Below, piece after piece: positions 32,061-44,934 of a stretch of DNA of 64,000 nt. The position numbers were made by a program, and so were the translations under genes. Every line of letters starts with the position of its first letter. The stretch's first letter is position 1. Location: positions 434,001-498,000 of the forward strand of contig CM049987.1 in assembly GCA_016630955.3 (NCBI GenBank). The letters run 5' to 3'. Below the pieces are notes generated by a model that was not told the origin of the DNA, ran no database searches, and saw nothing but the letters and a program-made list of their open reading frames with translations. The DNA comes from Didymella arachidicola. Taxonomy: Eukaryota; Ascomycota; Dothideomycetes; Pleosporales; Didymellaceae.

Positions 32061-32680
32061 GATGCGGATTCTAGTGTTTTTTGATGACTTTTGCGGTTAT
32101 CTTCCTGTTTTCTCGACATCGAGTTTGTGGACAAAAGGGAGCATCCCGGCAATCGAGCGCGTCTGCAAGCCGCTAGGGCTGTTATTTTTTGACGCAGTTG
32201 GCAAGCGGGTTATCTTCTCTGTTCATAAGTTGCCAATGATACCATCTTGTTTCTTTGCACAAGCCTCCATACATTGAACACTCTACTGACAGCAGGGTTC
32301 CCACGTTCTGAATTATTAAGGTCGAACCAAATTGTCTTGGATGTCCAGGCGCTTGTCGATGGTTAACACAGATGAATAGCAAAGAGAGTGCTGCAACTGA
32401 GATACATATTCCTCGATGGCTTGAATGTGGACTACAGAGCGACGTGGCACTCTGCGCGGCCTTTTTGGGTTGATCTGCGAAATCACAGTCTCCTACTTGT
32501 AATTAGTATCATAAGGATGTCACATTAAGATATGACTCTATTGCTCTGAGCATAATCATCGATATCACAATTTTTCGCACTTTCGTCGTTGCAAGCTCTA
32601 TCTGCAAAGGCGCGGCCCCACACACTCCCGCAGCGAATCCTCTAACCCTAAAAAAGTTCCCTTCAAATGTCCTGCACGCA
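32061..32680. other. intergenic region upstream of RCM1
   Basis: No gene seen. It is AT-richer than the flanks and contains the RCM1 promoter. Confidence 0.5.
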
Positions 32681-34591
32681 ATGTCGCTCTACTACGAGAC
32701 GGCGACAATTCTCGAGAATCCCGACAAGCTCGGCGGCTCGTTTAAGGCGCGCATCTTCAAGAAAAAGGACTTGAAGAGCAAGCCAGGCCAGATATATGCT
32801 CTGGTCGCAGAAGCTTCGAAGTGGAGTAGGATTCTGAAGGATGTCATTGAGACGTGCCAGGTGCTGAAAGAGGAGCGAAAGGTATGTCTGCCGCCAAATT
32901 GGTGAGCTCAGAGTCGCGCACCACGACTTTTTTACCTGGAGTCTCAAATGCACATATGCTTATCGATACAGCTCACGCCCATCCTCGCGCTCCTCCTCAC
33001 GCACGACCTCCTCCTCTCCAAGTCCGGTGTAGCAGCGCACAAAGACCATGTCCTACGCCTCGCAATCGAGCGCCACAAAGCGCGTCTCGGCGCAGCCTTC
33101 ACAAAAGCTCGCATTCGACACAAGTTTCCCACACTCGAAGCCTTCCGCGAAGCCATCAACGCCGGCGATCTCGACACGGACGATGGCGATGAAGGGGAGA
33201 AGATACGACACCCGCGCTGGGTACGCGTGAACACGATCAAGTCGAGTCTCACGGCGCAGCTGGACAGTACATTCAAGGGCTATGATAAGCTGGACAGCAT
33301 TGGTGATATCCTGCGCGCAAAGGGGAGCAAGAAGATATATTTCCTCGACCCCAATATTCCAAACCTGCTCGCTCTCCCGCCGCGCATCGATCTCACCAAG
33401 ACCCTGGCGTATACGCGAGGCGAGATCATATTCCAGGATAAAGCGTCCTGTTTCCCCGCCTATTTGCTTGATCTGAAAGAAGAGGATGGCGATGTCATCG
33501 ACGGCTGCGCAGCGCCGGGTAACAAGACAACGCACGCCGCTGCCATTGTATCGAGTCAGAACCCCGACGGGGAGCGGAAAGTCATTGCGTTTGAGCGGGA
33601 CAAGGGACGCACCGAGATTCTGAAGAAGATGGTCAAGCTCGCGGGCGGAGAAGGCCTAGTGACTGTCAAAGGCGCGAGTGACTTCATTGCCGCCAAACCG
33701 AATTCACCAGACTACGAGAACGTAGGCGCAATCCTGCTTGACCCTTCGTGCTCGGGAACAGGAATCGTCGGCCGCGACGACGCGATCAAACTGCATCTTC
33801 CTTCCGCGACATCAGACGCCGGAAAACCTCACCCCAGCAGCGGCAAGAATAAAAAGCGCAAGCGTGCTGAACCTTCGAAAGACTCCCCGGAAGAATCCAA
33901 AGAGGAAGTCACGCTCGACCTCGATGACACAACTGCCGAAGAAGTCCCCCTCGACGCAGCGGATAAGCTCCAGGAACGCCTCACAGCCCTCTCAACATTC
34001 CAGCTCCACATCCTCACTCACGCTCTACGCTTCCCCTCCGCTCGCAAGATCACGTACTCTACGTGCTCGATCCACTTTGAAGAGAACGAGGGCGTAGTGT
34101 TCCAGGCCCTAGCCACCAGCGTCGCCAAAGAGCGCGGTTGGAGGGTGTTGAGGCGTGATGAGCAAGTCGAAGGGCTGAGGCAGTGGGAGAGGCGAGGCCA
34201 ATGGGAGGACGGGAAGTTAGGCGGATCCATCGTCAACGAAAACATCAAGCACGACATACTCGACGGATGCATACGCTGCGACAAGGGCACAGAGCAGGGG
34301 ACCATGGGGTTCTTCGTCGCTGCTTTTATTAGAGAGGACGAGGACGATGGTTCTAGAACAGACGGCAGGGTGCAGGTAGATGATATCGATGCTGAACCTC
34401 GGCAGCCGGCTGCGCCGACAGCAGAGCAGGATGGCGGCGATGAAGAGGAGTGGGATGGGTTTAGTGACGATGAGGGCGCTAAGCAGCTCAAGGCTAAGGC
34501 TGAGGAGGTCGTTGCGGAACAAGACGGTGAGGATAGGGAGATAGCTGGGAAGAAGCGCGGGAGTAAGAAGAGGAAGACGGGGAGGCAGTAA
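32681..34591 (+). CDS. RCM1: 25S rRNA (cytosine-C5)-methyltransferase Rcm1 (NSUN5 family)
   Basis: Two exons (32681-32881, 32972-34591) give 606 aa. This is an S-adenosylmethionine-dependent RNA m5C methyltransferase; yeast Rcm1 and human NSUN5 methylate one conserved cytosine of large-subunit rRNA in the nucleolus. The start MSLYYETATILENPDKLGGSFKARIF is typical of the family. HPRWVRVNTIK precedes the catalytic core. SAM-binding motif I is DGCAAPGNKTTHAAA. The two catalytic cysteines lie in LLDPSCSGTGIVGRDD (motif IV) and TYSTCSIHFEENEGVV (motif VI). An insertion between motifs IV and VI is lysine/acidic-rich (SSGKNKKRKRAEPSKDS). The C-terminal tail is acidic and then basic (KKRGSKKRKTGRQ), a plausible nucleolar signal. 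The 90-nt intron is phase 0. Confidence 0.94.
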
Positions 34592-36461
34592 GCATAAGGC
34601 GACGGTTCTGATATCCTAGTAAGTATGCAAGAGTGTACCCGTGATGAGAAGGACGGGGCAAACGCGATCAGCCGGAGAGTGCTACCGCGAGGCATCTCGC
34701 AATGGACAGGATGTTGTCGACGCCAAAGACTTCGGGACTCTGCAAGACACATGCACTCATCACTTTACTACCCTTTTCCTGAGGCAAACGTCTCTAGATA
34801 GAGACCCTCACCCCTGAACACCTCACCGAAAGTCAGAATGGCCCCATGTCACAGCTCCGCCTATGTACATAGTAACGTCTACACATCACCCTTACAAAGT
34901 CTTAGAAAAGGAGAACTAATTCAAGCGCGAGCCAATTAGGTCCACGCCTCGCAGACAGACGATCTCATTGCTTACTCTGTCGTCGTAGCTGTGTCACACA
35001 ATATTAATCTTGGAATAGATCGACTAAAGCACTGAACCAACCTTGCGCCTACATATAGTCTCGAAACAGCGTTTCTAGGCCACGATAGACAGCACATCTT
35101 TCAATCCACAAAGCTGGCCTTGACGCTAATCTAGTTGTGGCCATCTGATACATTTCCAGTGCAGCGACTGCATGCAACGCCTCTACAAACTTACTTTAAG
35201 TGACAATCTCACAACGCAATCTATGGTGTTGTGCAGCTCAAACCCATCGACGAGACCTAGCAGCATCTGTACTATGATGCAGCATGCAACGCTTTCACAA
35301 ACCACCCTCACACAGAAAGAGCGTGTTTTACAACGCTGTTGTGTACCCTCTGACTGATCGAGACCTTCTCAAACTTACCTAAACAAGCAATACCTCTCCT
35401 TCCCTTACAACACTCAACCTCCCCACTCTGATTCGCTGCACCCAATCTACCACGATGCCAACCTCCCACAACATCAATCAACACCAGCACTTTCCCAAAC
35501 AAGTGATCTCGTCGTCTATAACCACACGTGCCTGCATCGCAAGTCACGATTCGATCAGCTCCAGCCCCTCCTCTCCTATTGGTTCATTGCCGGGCCAGTC
35601 ACTCCAGCGTCTCGCGGCCTTAATCGGTCCTTAGCCTATCTTTCAACAATCTGCAGCACGAATATGCTCCGGCCTACGGTAGTCTACTGTGTACAACACG
35701 TTGAGATCGAGGCAATCAGGGCGCGCGGAAGGCCCGAATCCCGAATCGCGATGGGCATGTATCTATCGGTGGAACGCGCTACTGCGTTAACTGCACGAGG
35801 AATGCTGAAGTAGGGCTGGGAGGCTGCATTGTTGGTACCGGAGGTGCTTACTCCGCCTTTTGCGTCGTGTGCGTGGGGGGCGGGGGCGGGGGCGTGCTGG
35901 GTTGTGAGTGGTGGGGAGGTGCGGTGGGATATGTTGTGGGGAGAATAGGCGGTGGTTGGGACGACGTAATGAGCATCCCTTCCGCAAGGGGGAAGCCGGA
36001 GCGGGTGCTGTTGCGGGAAAGGAGGGTTAACTGCCGGAGGCGCGGAGCTGTGTAGTGGGAAGATTTGACAACCTTGTAGTGCGCAAAGAACGTGAAAGCG
36101 AAGAAAGCGAATGCAGAGCGTGTTGCTGGTGAGGGTGCACTGGTGCCTTGGGTGAGTGATGTTTCATGTCGTGATGATACGATATCATTGCGCGCTCAGT
36201 GGCAGCGTCTGCTATATGTGATAGCTATTCCTCCCACGGTTCTATGCCCGTGCTCTCTGATAATGTGGTGATCCAATACGAGCCTATGCAATGGTCTATC
36301 ATGACAGCCTCCCAATGCGCAAAACAGAATACGGCACAAGGCCTGTGGACTCCAAAATGGCAGATTGTACAACGCCCGGAAATGCAGTGTGCCACCCATG
36401 CGCACAAAATGGATGCAGGAATATGAACAAACGAAGTGAAAGTGGTGTATGATGTCCTGCA
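34592..36461. other. intergenic region
   Basis: 1.9 kb without a recognisable gene. Two short imperfect copies of GCATGCAACGCYTYTACAAAC-like sequence occur near 35170 and 35283. A G-rich tract (GGGGGGCGGGGGCGGGGGCG) lies near 35875-35895. Confidence 0.5.
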
Positions 36462-37636
36462 CTAGTCCTTGCGGGCGAGAATCTTCATGATTTCATCGCT
36501 GGGACAGCTGACGACGGGCTTGCGCTTCGGTGGCTCAACGACCGGTGCAGCTGCAAGAGCTGGGACTGCATCGTCCTCCTCATCTGGGGCATATGTCGAG
36601 CCGCGACGGCCAGGCTGCGGGGTGTTTTCGTTTGAGACAAACACAGATTCGCGCCTCTGGAACATGGACACATCCTGTGCAAATTGGAGCGGACTGCCGT
36701 CCTTTGGGGGGAAATACGAGGGTCCGCCCTTGGTGGGCGAGGAGACGAAGTTCCATCCAGGGAACATTCCAGGGCTCTCGGAGTCCTGGGGGACGAAGAT
36801 GGACCCACCGCGGGGACGCAGGTTGTCGAAGGGGCTCGCCTCGTCGTCATCATCGTCGTCCGGCGTTCCGTGTCCGCTCGGGTCAGACTGCTCGATAGCT
36901 TCGAGTTTCTTGGCGTCGAGATGCGATTTCTGCAGGGCGAGTTCGAGATCCTCTGGGGAGAAGAGCTGCGAATTCTGACGGGTGCGGTCAGAGCCTGTGC
37001 CTGGACGTGTGCTGCTGGGTCGTACTGAATGGATTGAGCTTGACCGACGGCGGCCGCTGGCCGACTCTTTCCGCTCTTTTGTGTCGCGAGGATCTTGCGT
37101 AGGATTACGGGAGAGGCCAACTGCGGCAGGTTAGTCGAGCTGACGACGAGACCACTTCAGATGCACACACCATTAAGGACATCGCCCTCGTCGTCACTAG
37201 CCTCGCGGATGTTCGCAGGTCTCTCGCTGTCAGAGATGCTTGCACCAATGCCGCTGTCTACCCACGTGTCGTCTTCGTCATATTCGCTGTGGAAGCTTGA
37301 TCGCCGGCTGCGATGCACGCTGCGACTGCGGCTGCGTCTGCTCCTGAAGCTGCCTTTGCGACTCGGTAAACGGCTGCCCATCGGCGAGTACAGGCTCTGA
37401 TGAGAACGGCGGCGCCATGCCTTTTTCCAGGTAAAGGCCTCAAGATTCTTCTTGTGCTCTGGGTCGACGGGGCGGCGGTACTTCATGGGCGGCATCTTTT
37501 CGCCAGGCTTGTAGAAATCGCTCTCAGGCTCGGTGGAATCGTCCTTCTTGTTACGCTTCATCTTGCCTGCAATGCCGCCCTCGCCCTCCTGCCCGGTGAG
37601 GACGCGGCGCAGGCGGCTTCGGAGTGCTCCAGGCAT
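36462..37636 (-). CDS. hypothetical Ser/Arg-rich protein
   Basis: Two exons (37636-37171, 37120-36462) give 374 aa. The 50-nt intron is phase 1 (GTGTGT donor, CTAAC branch, CGCAG acceptor). The N-terminus MPGALRSRLRRVLTGQEG is followed by KMPPMKYRRPVDPEHKKNLEAFTWKKAWRRRSHQSLYSPMGSRLP. After that comes an RS-like block (RSRRSRSRSVHRSRRSS), a poly-Asp stretch (PDDDDDDEASPFDNLRPRG), and the C-terminal segment GMFPGWNFVSSPTKGGPSYFPPKDGSPLQFAQDVSMFQRRES ending in PSDEIMKILARKD. The ordered-looking N- and C-terminal segments suggest a conserved fungal protein, but I cannot assign a family or function. No transmembrane or signal segment is present. Confidence 0.75.
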
Positions 37637-39267
37637 GGTGGGTGGTTGTGTGGAAGAATTGTGTCGAGAGAGTCAAGTGCGGAGTGGGCGGGTGTGCTGT
37701 TTACACGGCAGGAACACGGTGTTGGGAGGAAGGTGCAGCCAGGCACGGTCAGAATGTCGGCGGAGATGGGTGCAGTGAGGCTATTATGAGGTGCGGGTTC
37801 CCGGGGCTCTAACTACCAATAACAACGGTAGACTCGGGGGAGGGTGGGTCGGTGTCGTCGGCTGGAGACCTTAGCCTGCAGGCGCGCTGGGCGTGATGTT
37901 GCAGTTGCCGAAACGGAACTGGGGCACTGGCGACCTCAGGCGTCTGACGCTGGGGATGGGGAATGTGGAGGTTTAATGGCCGACGCGCTCAGTGAGACGC
38001 TGCAGGACGTCAGAACAGAACTAGAAGAAAACGCGGAGACGCCAAAGCTTGACCGTCTGTGTGCGACTCTAGCCCAGCCTTGAAGCGTGATGGTAGGGAC
38101 TGGGACTGGCACGGAGGGCGGCTGATAGGTGACGGGCTCGCGCACTTCGCTGCCGCGCCGAGCGAGCATACAGCGAGGGTGACGGACGGCGCTCTCGCTC
38201 AATAATCTTCTAGAAGCCTGCAAGCCGCACCAGAAGCCAGGCGCGAAAAGCGCACTGCAGAGCCACCGGCGCGAGCTGGACCGTCCAGCATCGATCGGCC
38301 GAGGCGGAGCGCTTCCTTCACTGGTGGTCAGCTCAAGTGCAACGCTTGGAACACCCCACAGTGGCGACGAGACTGCAAGGGCCCTGCTGGCGCGGCGACT
38401 GTGAGAAATTCGCGCAAACCAGCAACGGCCACTGATTCGCTGGTGGAGAGCGTTGGCACTAGCGGCCTGTCATGTTCGCGTCGGACGGTCATCGGCAGCG
38501 AGCAAGGCGGAGACGCTCTTCATCGGCGTGGGTGCTGGGCGTTCCTGGGCAGCACGCCTTTAGCACTGCACACAAGGCCGGCCGCCAATATTGTTAGTAC
38601 ATTGCCAGCTGCTACTCGTCTCATGCAAACGCCTGTCAGAATGCTAGTCCAACGTCTGCAACAATGTCCGTCCAGAGCCCGCTGCTAACGCGTCCTGGAC
38701 GTGTGCGGTGCCTGTCATGTGCCGTGTCTACAGTAAGTACGCGGTAGCGGGGTAACGTCATCTTTGCCCATCCTTGTTGGTGATCAATGACATCAGTCGG
38801 GCGAGCGAGCTTCGAGTTGAAGGCTGGACGTCTGCTACTCTGGTTCAGCAATTGTGACATCTCCGGCCGGGGCCTGATCACGATGCGAACGCCACGATCA
38901 ACAGATCGACAGCTATTTTGCGGGGCTGTTTGTGGCTCACCATCGCCCACCTGCTTTCAAAAGTGAATGTGGAACACCTTTACGGCCTGGACGTGCTGAA
39001 ATGAGTATGGTCCTCGCCGCATCTGGCTCCGGCGCGCAGCTGTGCTGTTCTCATTGGACTCGCAGCCTAGCTTCCTGCGGCTCACAGTTCTGTTATGAGG
39101 TCATTGGCGCTACTTTGTAGCTGTAGCTACGTGATGATGTTATTCGACATGCAAGAGCTGTGCCTTGAAAACTGCAGCTACATACCAACCCCGTGATACC
39201 CTTTCGAAACATAGAAGCCAAGCTCCTTCCTCAATCCCTGGAGCGATCACACAAACACAGAAACACA
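37637..39267. other. intergenic region between divergent genes
   Basis: 1.6 kb containing the promoters of the Ser/Arg-rich gene (-) and the dehydrin-like gene (+). ORFs up to 104 codons show no protein-like features. Confidence 0.5.
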
Positions 39268-42200
39268 ATGGAGAAGATCAAGAGTATCCTGTACGCCGTA
39301 CAATCCAAGCAGCACGCCAACTGCTAACAGCTATGCTAGCCACCCTCACGGTCACGACAAGGACCGTGAGACCGCCGGCGATGTCACCCATGACACAAAG
39401 GGCACTGCTGGCACTGCTGGCACTGCCGCGCAGTTCAGCACAGGTACTTCAGCAGCTACAGCCGGAACTGGGTAAATGGCTATGTCGTCTAGACCAGGCA
39501 GTACTGACACACCCGCAGTACTACACCCATCTACAACCAGATGACTGGACGTGGCACATCCACAACTGGCGAGACTGCTAAATTCTCCAACTCACCCAAT
39601 GTCGGTGCTGGCACTGGCACAATCACATCAACCGGGCTCGGTGGGGACAGCGTGCGACCACAGGTGAGCAGTGGCGCCTATGATGGCAACAGCGAGGCCA
39701 GCATCAAGTCTGGTGTCATTGGCTTCACGCCAGGACAGACTGGTCAAGCACATGCTGCGCTGCCCAACAACAGCACTGTCGAAGACAAGCTCGACCGTAA
39801 CCAGGTTGTTGGTCAAGGAATCACGAGCGCAAACACCAGTTCAGGGTTGAGAAATGAGGTTTCCACGGACGAGCAGCCCAGTGTAATCCCTGGTAGGTAG
39901 TCTGGGTCTTAGAGTAGCCACAACAATGTACAATGTTGACTTGGTACAGTTTCTTCAGGCACTGGTCTCTATAGCAGCTCCACTCACCAGCCGCTTGATT
40001 CCAGCCGCACCAACACTGAACGCTCCTTCCCTCTTTCTGGAGGCGTCACATCCGGACACCACAATACCACCTCGAGCATGTCTGGCACTCACGGTGTAGG
40101 CACTAACGAGCGTAAGCTTGGGACCGAGGAGCGCAGCTTGACAGGCGGCGACGGCCATGGTCGTGAAAGACTCGCTGGTGCTGCTGCAGCTGCTGCAGGC
40201 AAAGCTGCAGCTACTCATGGTCACCACAATTCACAGCTGAGCGGCGTCAACCAAGGCGATCGAACAGCATCGCCCACAGGACACACCCACCTGACGTCAA
40301 GCGTTCTAGAGCACAACATTCACCCTGATGCTCTGCACGCGGCAGGTGTACGCCCAGTGATCGATTCAAAGGAGCCCGGACATGGACCTCCATATGAGAC
40401 TCCCCACATCAACACCGGCACTCTACTCGACTACGAGAAGGCATACGGCAGTGATCCGCACACCGCGCACACTGGGCTGCTCGATTATCGTCCCCATGTC
40501 CACCGATCAGGCACCAGCCCTCACGTTCCTGGCGAATTCCCTGGTGCCACTCCCGACAAGGAACACACTGGCCCCATTCTTGGAGGCGCAGGGACAACTG
40601 CTAGAGCCACCACCACAGGTCCCTCGACTTCTCACGATCTCCGCCACACTGGGTCTCTGAATGATCCCGCATCAAGATCAACCGACTCTTCTGGCCATCA
40701 TCTTGGACGTGACGCCGCGATCGCTGGTGGTGTAGGTGCCGCCGGTCTCGGCGCTGCTGCTACTCACAACCATCGTGAAACAGGTGCGACAGGTACGGGC
40801 AATCTTTACGATGAGAAGAACCCCTACAGCTCTAAGGCTCTTGATCCTCGCGTGAGTGGAGGCGAGACTCGTCTCGAACAGCAGCGTTTCGACCCTGCAG
40901 CAACGTCATCTGTTTCCCGATCTCAGCCGCTATCAGGCTCGTCCGCGCCTGTTGTTCCTCCCAAGGCAGAAGAGAGGCAGCATCACTATGGCCGCGACGC
41001 CGCTATCGGTGGAGGTGCTCTTGGTGCAGGTGCGCTTGCCAGTAGTGCTCTCTCTAGTGACAAGACCCACGACACTACCTTGACGGATTCCTCGTCCTTG
41101 CCCACGACACAGCACACCACCGGCACTACGAATCCAAGCACTGTCAGTACCACATCAACCACCCACCAATTGCCATCCGCTACCGCAAATACAGCAGGCA
41201 CCTCGACCTCCCATCAGCCCGCAGCTTACGGTGAGCCACAGCCACAGCACCACTACGCTCGTGATTCCGGCCTCGCAGGAGCCGGTGCTGGAGTTGAAGC
41301 TGCTGCTGCAGCTGGTCTGGCACACTCCGGTTCCCGTGATCAGCCTGCTGGTCAGCACACAGCTGGCTCTACCGCTGAGGATCCCGCATCCAAGACCATT
41401 GGACCTCACAAGAGCAACATTGCCAATGTCCTCGACCCTCGTGTGCAGCCTGATCCAGCAAAGCAGAAGGGCCACACCACGACCGGACCTCATCAGTCTG
41501 ATATGCTGAACAAAGCTGATCCTAGGGTTGATGACAAAGCTAGTCAGCACCACTACGGCCCAGATGCTGCGGTCGCCGGAGGCGCTGGCGCCGCAGGTTA
41601 CGGTGCGTACGAAGCTGCGAAGTCATATAGCGACCACCGCAGCACCCAACCCGGAGCCTCAATGCAGGAACAGCGATACGATCCTACTGTTGCCGGTGCG
41701 CGCGCTCCCAATCCAGTCCCCTCTTCTTCCGAGTACAACTACAACAACCCTGACGTTGCTGCGCTCGCAAGCGCGACAGGTGCGGGCGCTTCAGCACACT
41801 ACACCTCTGCTGCTGGCCAGGCCCAGCAGCCCTACACCACCGCACAGTTAGCTCAGTCTGCTAGCTCTCAGCCGCCTCAAGCCTATAAGGAGCCCGAAAT
41901 TGACGGCAAGGATCTGGGTCCACGGGACAACAGCTCCCGTAATGCTGCCCTTGGCGCTGGAGCGGGTCTAGCTGGAGCTACTGCCGTAGGATATGGACTC
42001 TCGCACCACGGTGACCGTGATCAGCCCACAAATACTTTGGGAGCATCCACCAATCCTGGCTCGTCTTCGCTGCCTCGGCCTACTGGCTCGCTCGCTCAAG
42101 GACAGCAATATCCTCATAGCACCGATCCCAGTCAGACTCAAACTGGTCGTGACGCTGCTCTCATTGGGGTTGCTGGCGCTGTAGCTGGTGCCGGAGCAGG

Positions 42201-43497
42201 CTACGCCTATGGTCAACGTACGCAGCCTCAGTTCGATCCCAAAGAACAGGAGAAGCTTGACAAGGAGGCCGCCAAACAGCAACATGAGCTTGAGAAGAAG
42301 CATGAGAAGGAAGCCCACAAGCTCGAGAAAGAGCACGATAAAGATCTGAAGAAGCAAGAGAAGGAGGCTACCAAGCACGACAAGCATGAAGAGAAGGCAG
42401 AGAAGAAGAGCGGTGGCCTCTTGGGTTTCCTCCACCGTGACAAGTCCAAGAAGGAGAAGTCGCCTAGCCCTGAGTCCTCACCCCGCAGCTCTGAAGATCG
42501 TCATTATAAACGTGACGCTGCTATCGCAGGTGGTATTGGCGCTGGCGCTGCTGGTCTTGCCGAGCATAAACGCGAGGACAAGTTTGGCCATGGCAGTGGC
42601 TACAAGGGCCGGAACCTCCTGCACAAGGAACCTCCTGCCGACCATCCAGCTGCACAGGCTCTTCACGCAAACGATCGTGTTGGTACTGATGGAACGATTG
42701 GTACTACTGGTCGCACAGATGAACACCACTATGGTCGCGATGCCGCTATCGGTAGTGGTGCCCTAGGTGCAGGAGCGCTCGGCGCACACGAATTGTCTAA
42801 GGACCACACCGAGCCTAGCACTCTCTCAAGCTCTACAAGCGGTGCTCCTGGACAACTCTCTTCTGGTCTGGCTGGCACTCAGACAAGCACTCTCCCTGAT
42901 CGCACCAGGGACGAGCATAACTACGGACGTGATCCTACTATCGGTGGCGGCGCTCTTGGTGCTGGCGGTCTCGCTGCGCATGAGCTGCACGATAGGCGCA
43001 CCGATTCTACCTCATCTAAGGTCGGTTCGCAGAGCACCGGTCTTGCCGGTTCAACCCTCCCCGACAACACCTCTGCTGGACCAGTGCTCGGCAACCGCGA
43101 TCAGACAGCTCCCCATGACACTTTCGTCCACGGCAAGCGTGAGCACATCGGTATTGATGGCCCAATCGGTGAGCCCAAAATGATCTCTGGCGATCGGTAA
43201 GCATCGTTTTCTCCACACATCGGAACCATCTAATAATCTCGCAGCCAAACTCAGAAGGGCGTCTACGGTGCTCACCCCGTTGAGGACCTTACCAAGGACC
43301 GCACCGTCATCGAGCCTCGCACTGGTCTACCCATGAACGTTGGCCGGTATGGCGATGGCGCTGGCGGTACTGACGGTGGACCAATCGGTCACCACCATCA
43401 CGAAACGGTAGCTGGTCAGGTCCAGCCCGGTACAGCGGACACGGAGCATGCGACGACTAACTGGGAGGACGTTGCAAAGAAGAACACTATCTATTAG
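39268..43497 (+). CDS. dehydrin-like stress protein with DPR motifs and Ala/Gly repeat units
   Basis: Five exons (39268-39290, 39340-39471, 39519-39892, 39950-43196, 43245-43497) give 1342 aa. The first exon is only 23 nt (MEKIKSIL) and joins to HPHGHDKDRETAGDV. Three DPR motifs (SKALDPRV, SNIANVLDPRVQPD, SDMLNKADPRVDDK) match the fungal dehydrin-like Dpr family, linked in Aspergillus to osmotic, oxidative and freeze tolerance. About nine copies of an Ala/Gly unit occur, consensus HHYGRDAAIGGGALGAGALA. A Lys/Glu coiled-coil-like stretch (about DPKEQEKLDKEAAKQQHELEKK to KHDKHEEKAEKK) leads to SGGLLGFLHRDKSKKEKS. The protein is hydrophilic and probably disordered, with no signal peptide. It is longer than the Dpr proteins I know of. 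The family call rests on the DPR motifs; the exact role is inference. Confidence 0.82.
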
Positions 43498-44871
43498 TGC
43501 ATGAGTGGTTAAGACGAAGACATGGTATCACGGCCGCGTTCGGAATGATGGGATGTTTTGGTTGATTATAACTTCGCTCGTAGTACTTGCAATGACCATA
43601 ATGTGTATAGTACGACCCGATAGACTTCCCTCCGTGAGATACCCGCCGATGTCAATTTCCTAACACACCATCCCCACTCCGCAGGCTCTACTTCCTTGCC
43701 ATCAAAATCTTAAACAATACTCTCCATCGGTGACGAGTTTTAACTTTCTTTAGACAAGCACAGTGTCCGAAAAACACGGAAAGCTTCCCTTTAGCCCCCT
43801 ATCAACTAGAAGCGCATATCCACGGACTCTATGGATTGGAGAACCCCGGATCTCTCAGTTGGGTGGCCTCAGAATTGCATCACTCGCCCGGTCGCTTGAG
43901 CATTTCAACAAAAGCGTACGTCGGGGTATATAGAGCCAAGACCTCTGGGTCACTAAGCACTTTCTCTTAATATTCGCAGCTGTCTTCACTGAAAGTCTCG
44001 AGGAGGTTGGTGAGTGCTGTGGCTGTTCTTTCTGCCGTTCTCTGTAATGCGCTGGTGGATCAGTGTGTTGTTGTGTAATAGGTAATGAGGATTATTGTAT
44101 CCAGGGTCTTTGGTTTTGTAAGGTGATTTAGGAAGAGGATGTTGAAGGTGGCTGATGCTGATCATCCTCTGTGGGAATGGTCGCGTGATTGATGGCGTTT
44201 GCTTTTCTTTTTGATCAGAGTGGTGGACGCTTGGTTAATGGTTCGGGAGGAATGTAGAGTTAGGTCTTGTTGTAGTCTTCTGCCGTTTGGGGCTAAGACT
44301 AGAAGCTGATATCACGCTGCTCCTGGTCACTTTGCAACGAAAAATCTCGAGAGATAGCACTAAGAGGTACCCATCCTATTCACGATGCCGTCCCAGCACC
44401 ATCTGTACGTATTGATGAAGGGTTTGGGCTAGTCAGTATAAAAGTTGAAGTATACTGAGTATCGACTGCGGACGTCCCGACTCAACAATAATGCTTTGGT
44501 ATTCCAGAGATTCAACTTTGATGTGTAGAACAAATTTAGGCTAGGACAATGGCAGAGACGTCCCTCTGTGGGCCTGTAGCAAAAGACGGGGGCAATGCGC
44601 TGATCCCTGTCTCAGAGTAAAGCCTCGGCTGCATTCATCCACCACCTTCCAGGATTGGCCAACTGGGTCTGCAAATATTGAAACAAGCTCTGACCTTTAG
44701 GATCGTTGTCCAATATGTTAGAAACAATTGATTGGGTCAATCTGCCGACCCTCCCAATGTGGTTGACTTACCTCCGCTCCCACTTACAAGATGTGGGAAC
44801 ACTGACAACGGGAGCTAGCAACGGTAAATGGGTCGAATATGTGCAACGCCCTTTCATTCAATGGCTGCTGA
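43498..44871. other. intergenic region
   Basis: 1.4 kb with no recognisable gene. No ORF of note on either strand. Confidence 0.55.
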
Positions 44872-44879
44872 TATAAATA
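44872..44879 (+). promoter_or_regulatory. TATA box of the esterase gene
   Basis: TATAAATA lies 56-63 bases upstream of the esterase start codon, a plausible core promoter position for a short fungal leader. Confidence 0.55.
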
Positions 44880-44934
44880 TGTACTGCAGAGGGCCATTGG
44901 GAGGTAAGGATCACACGAGAAACCTTCTCACAAG

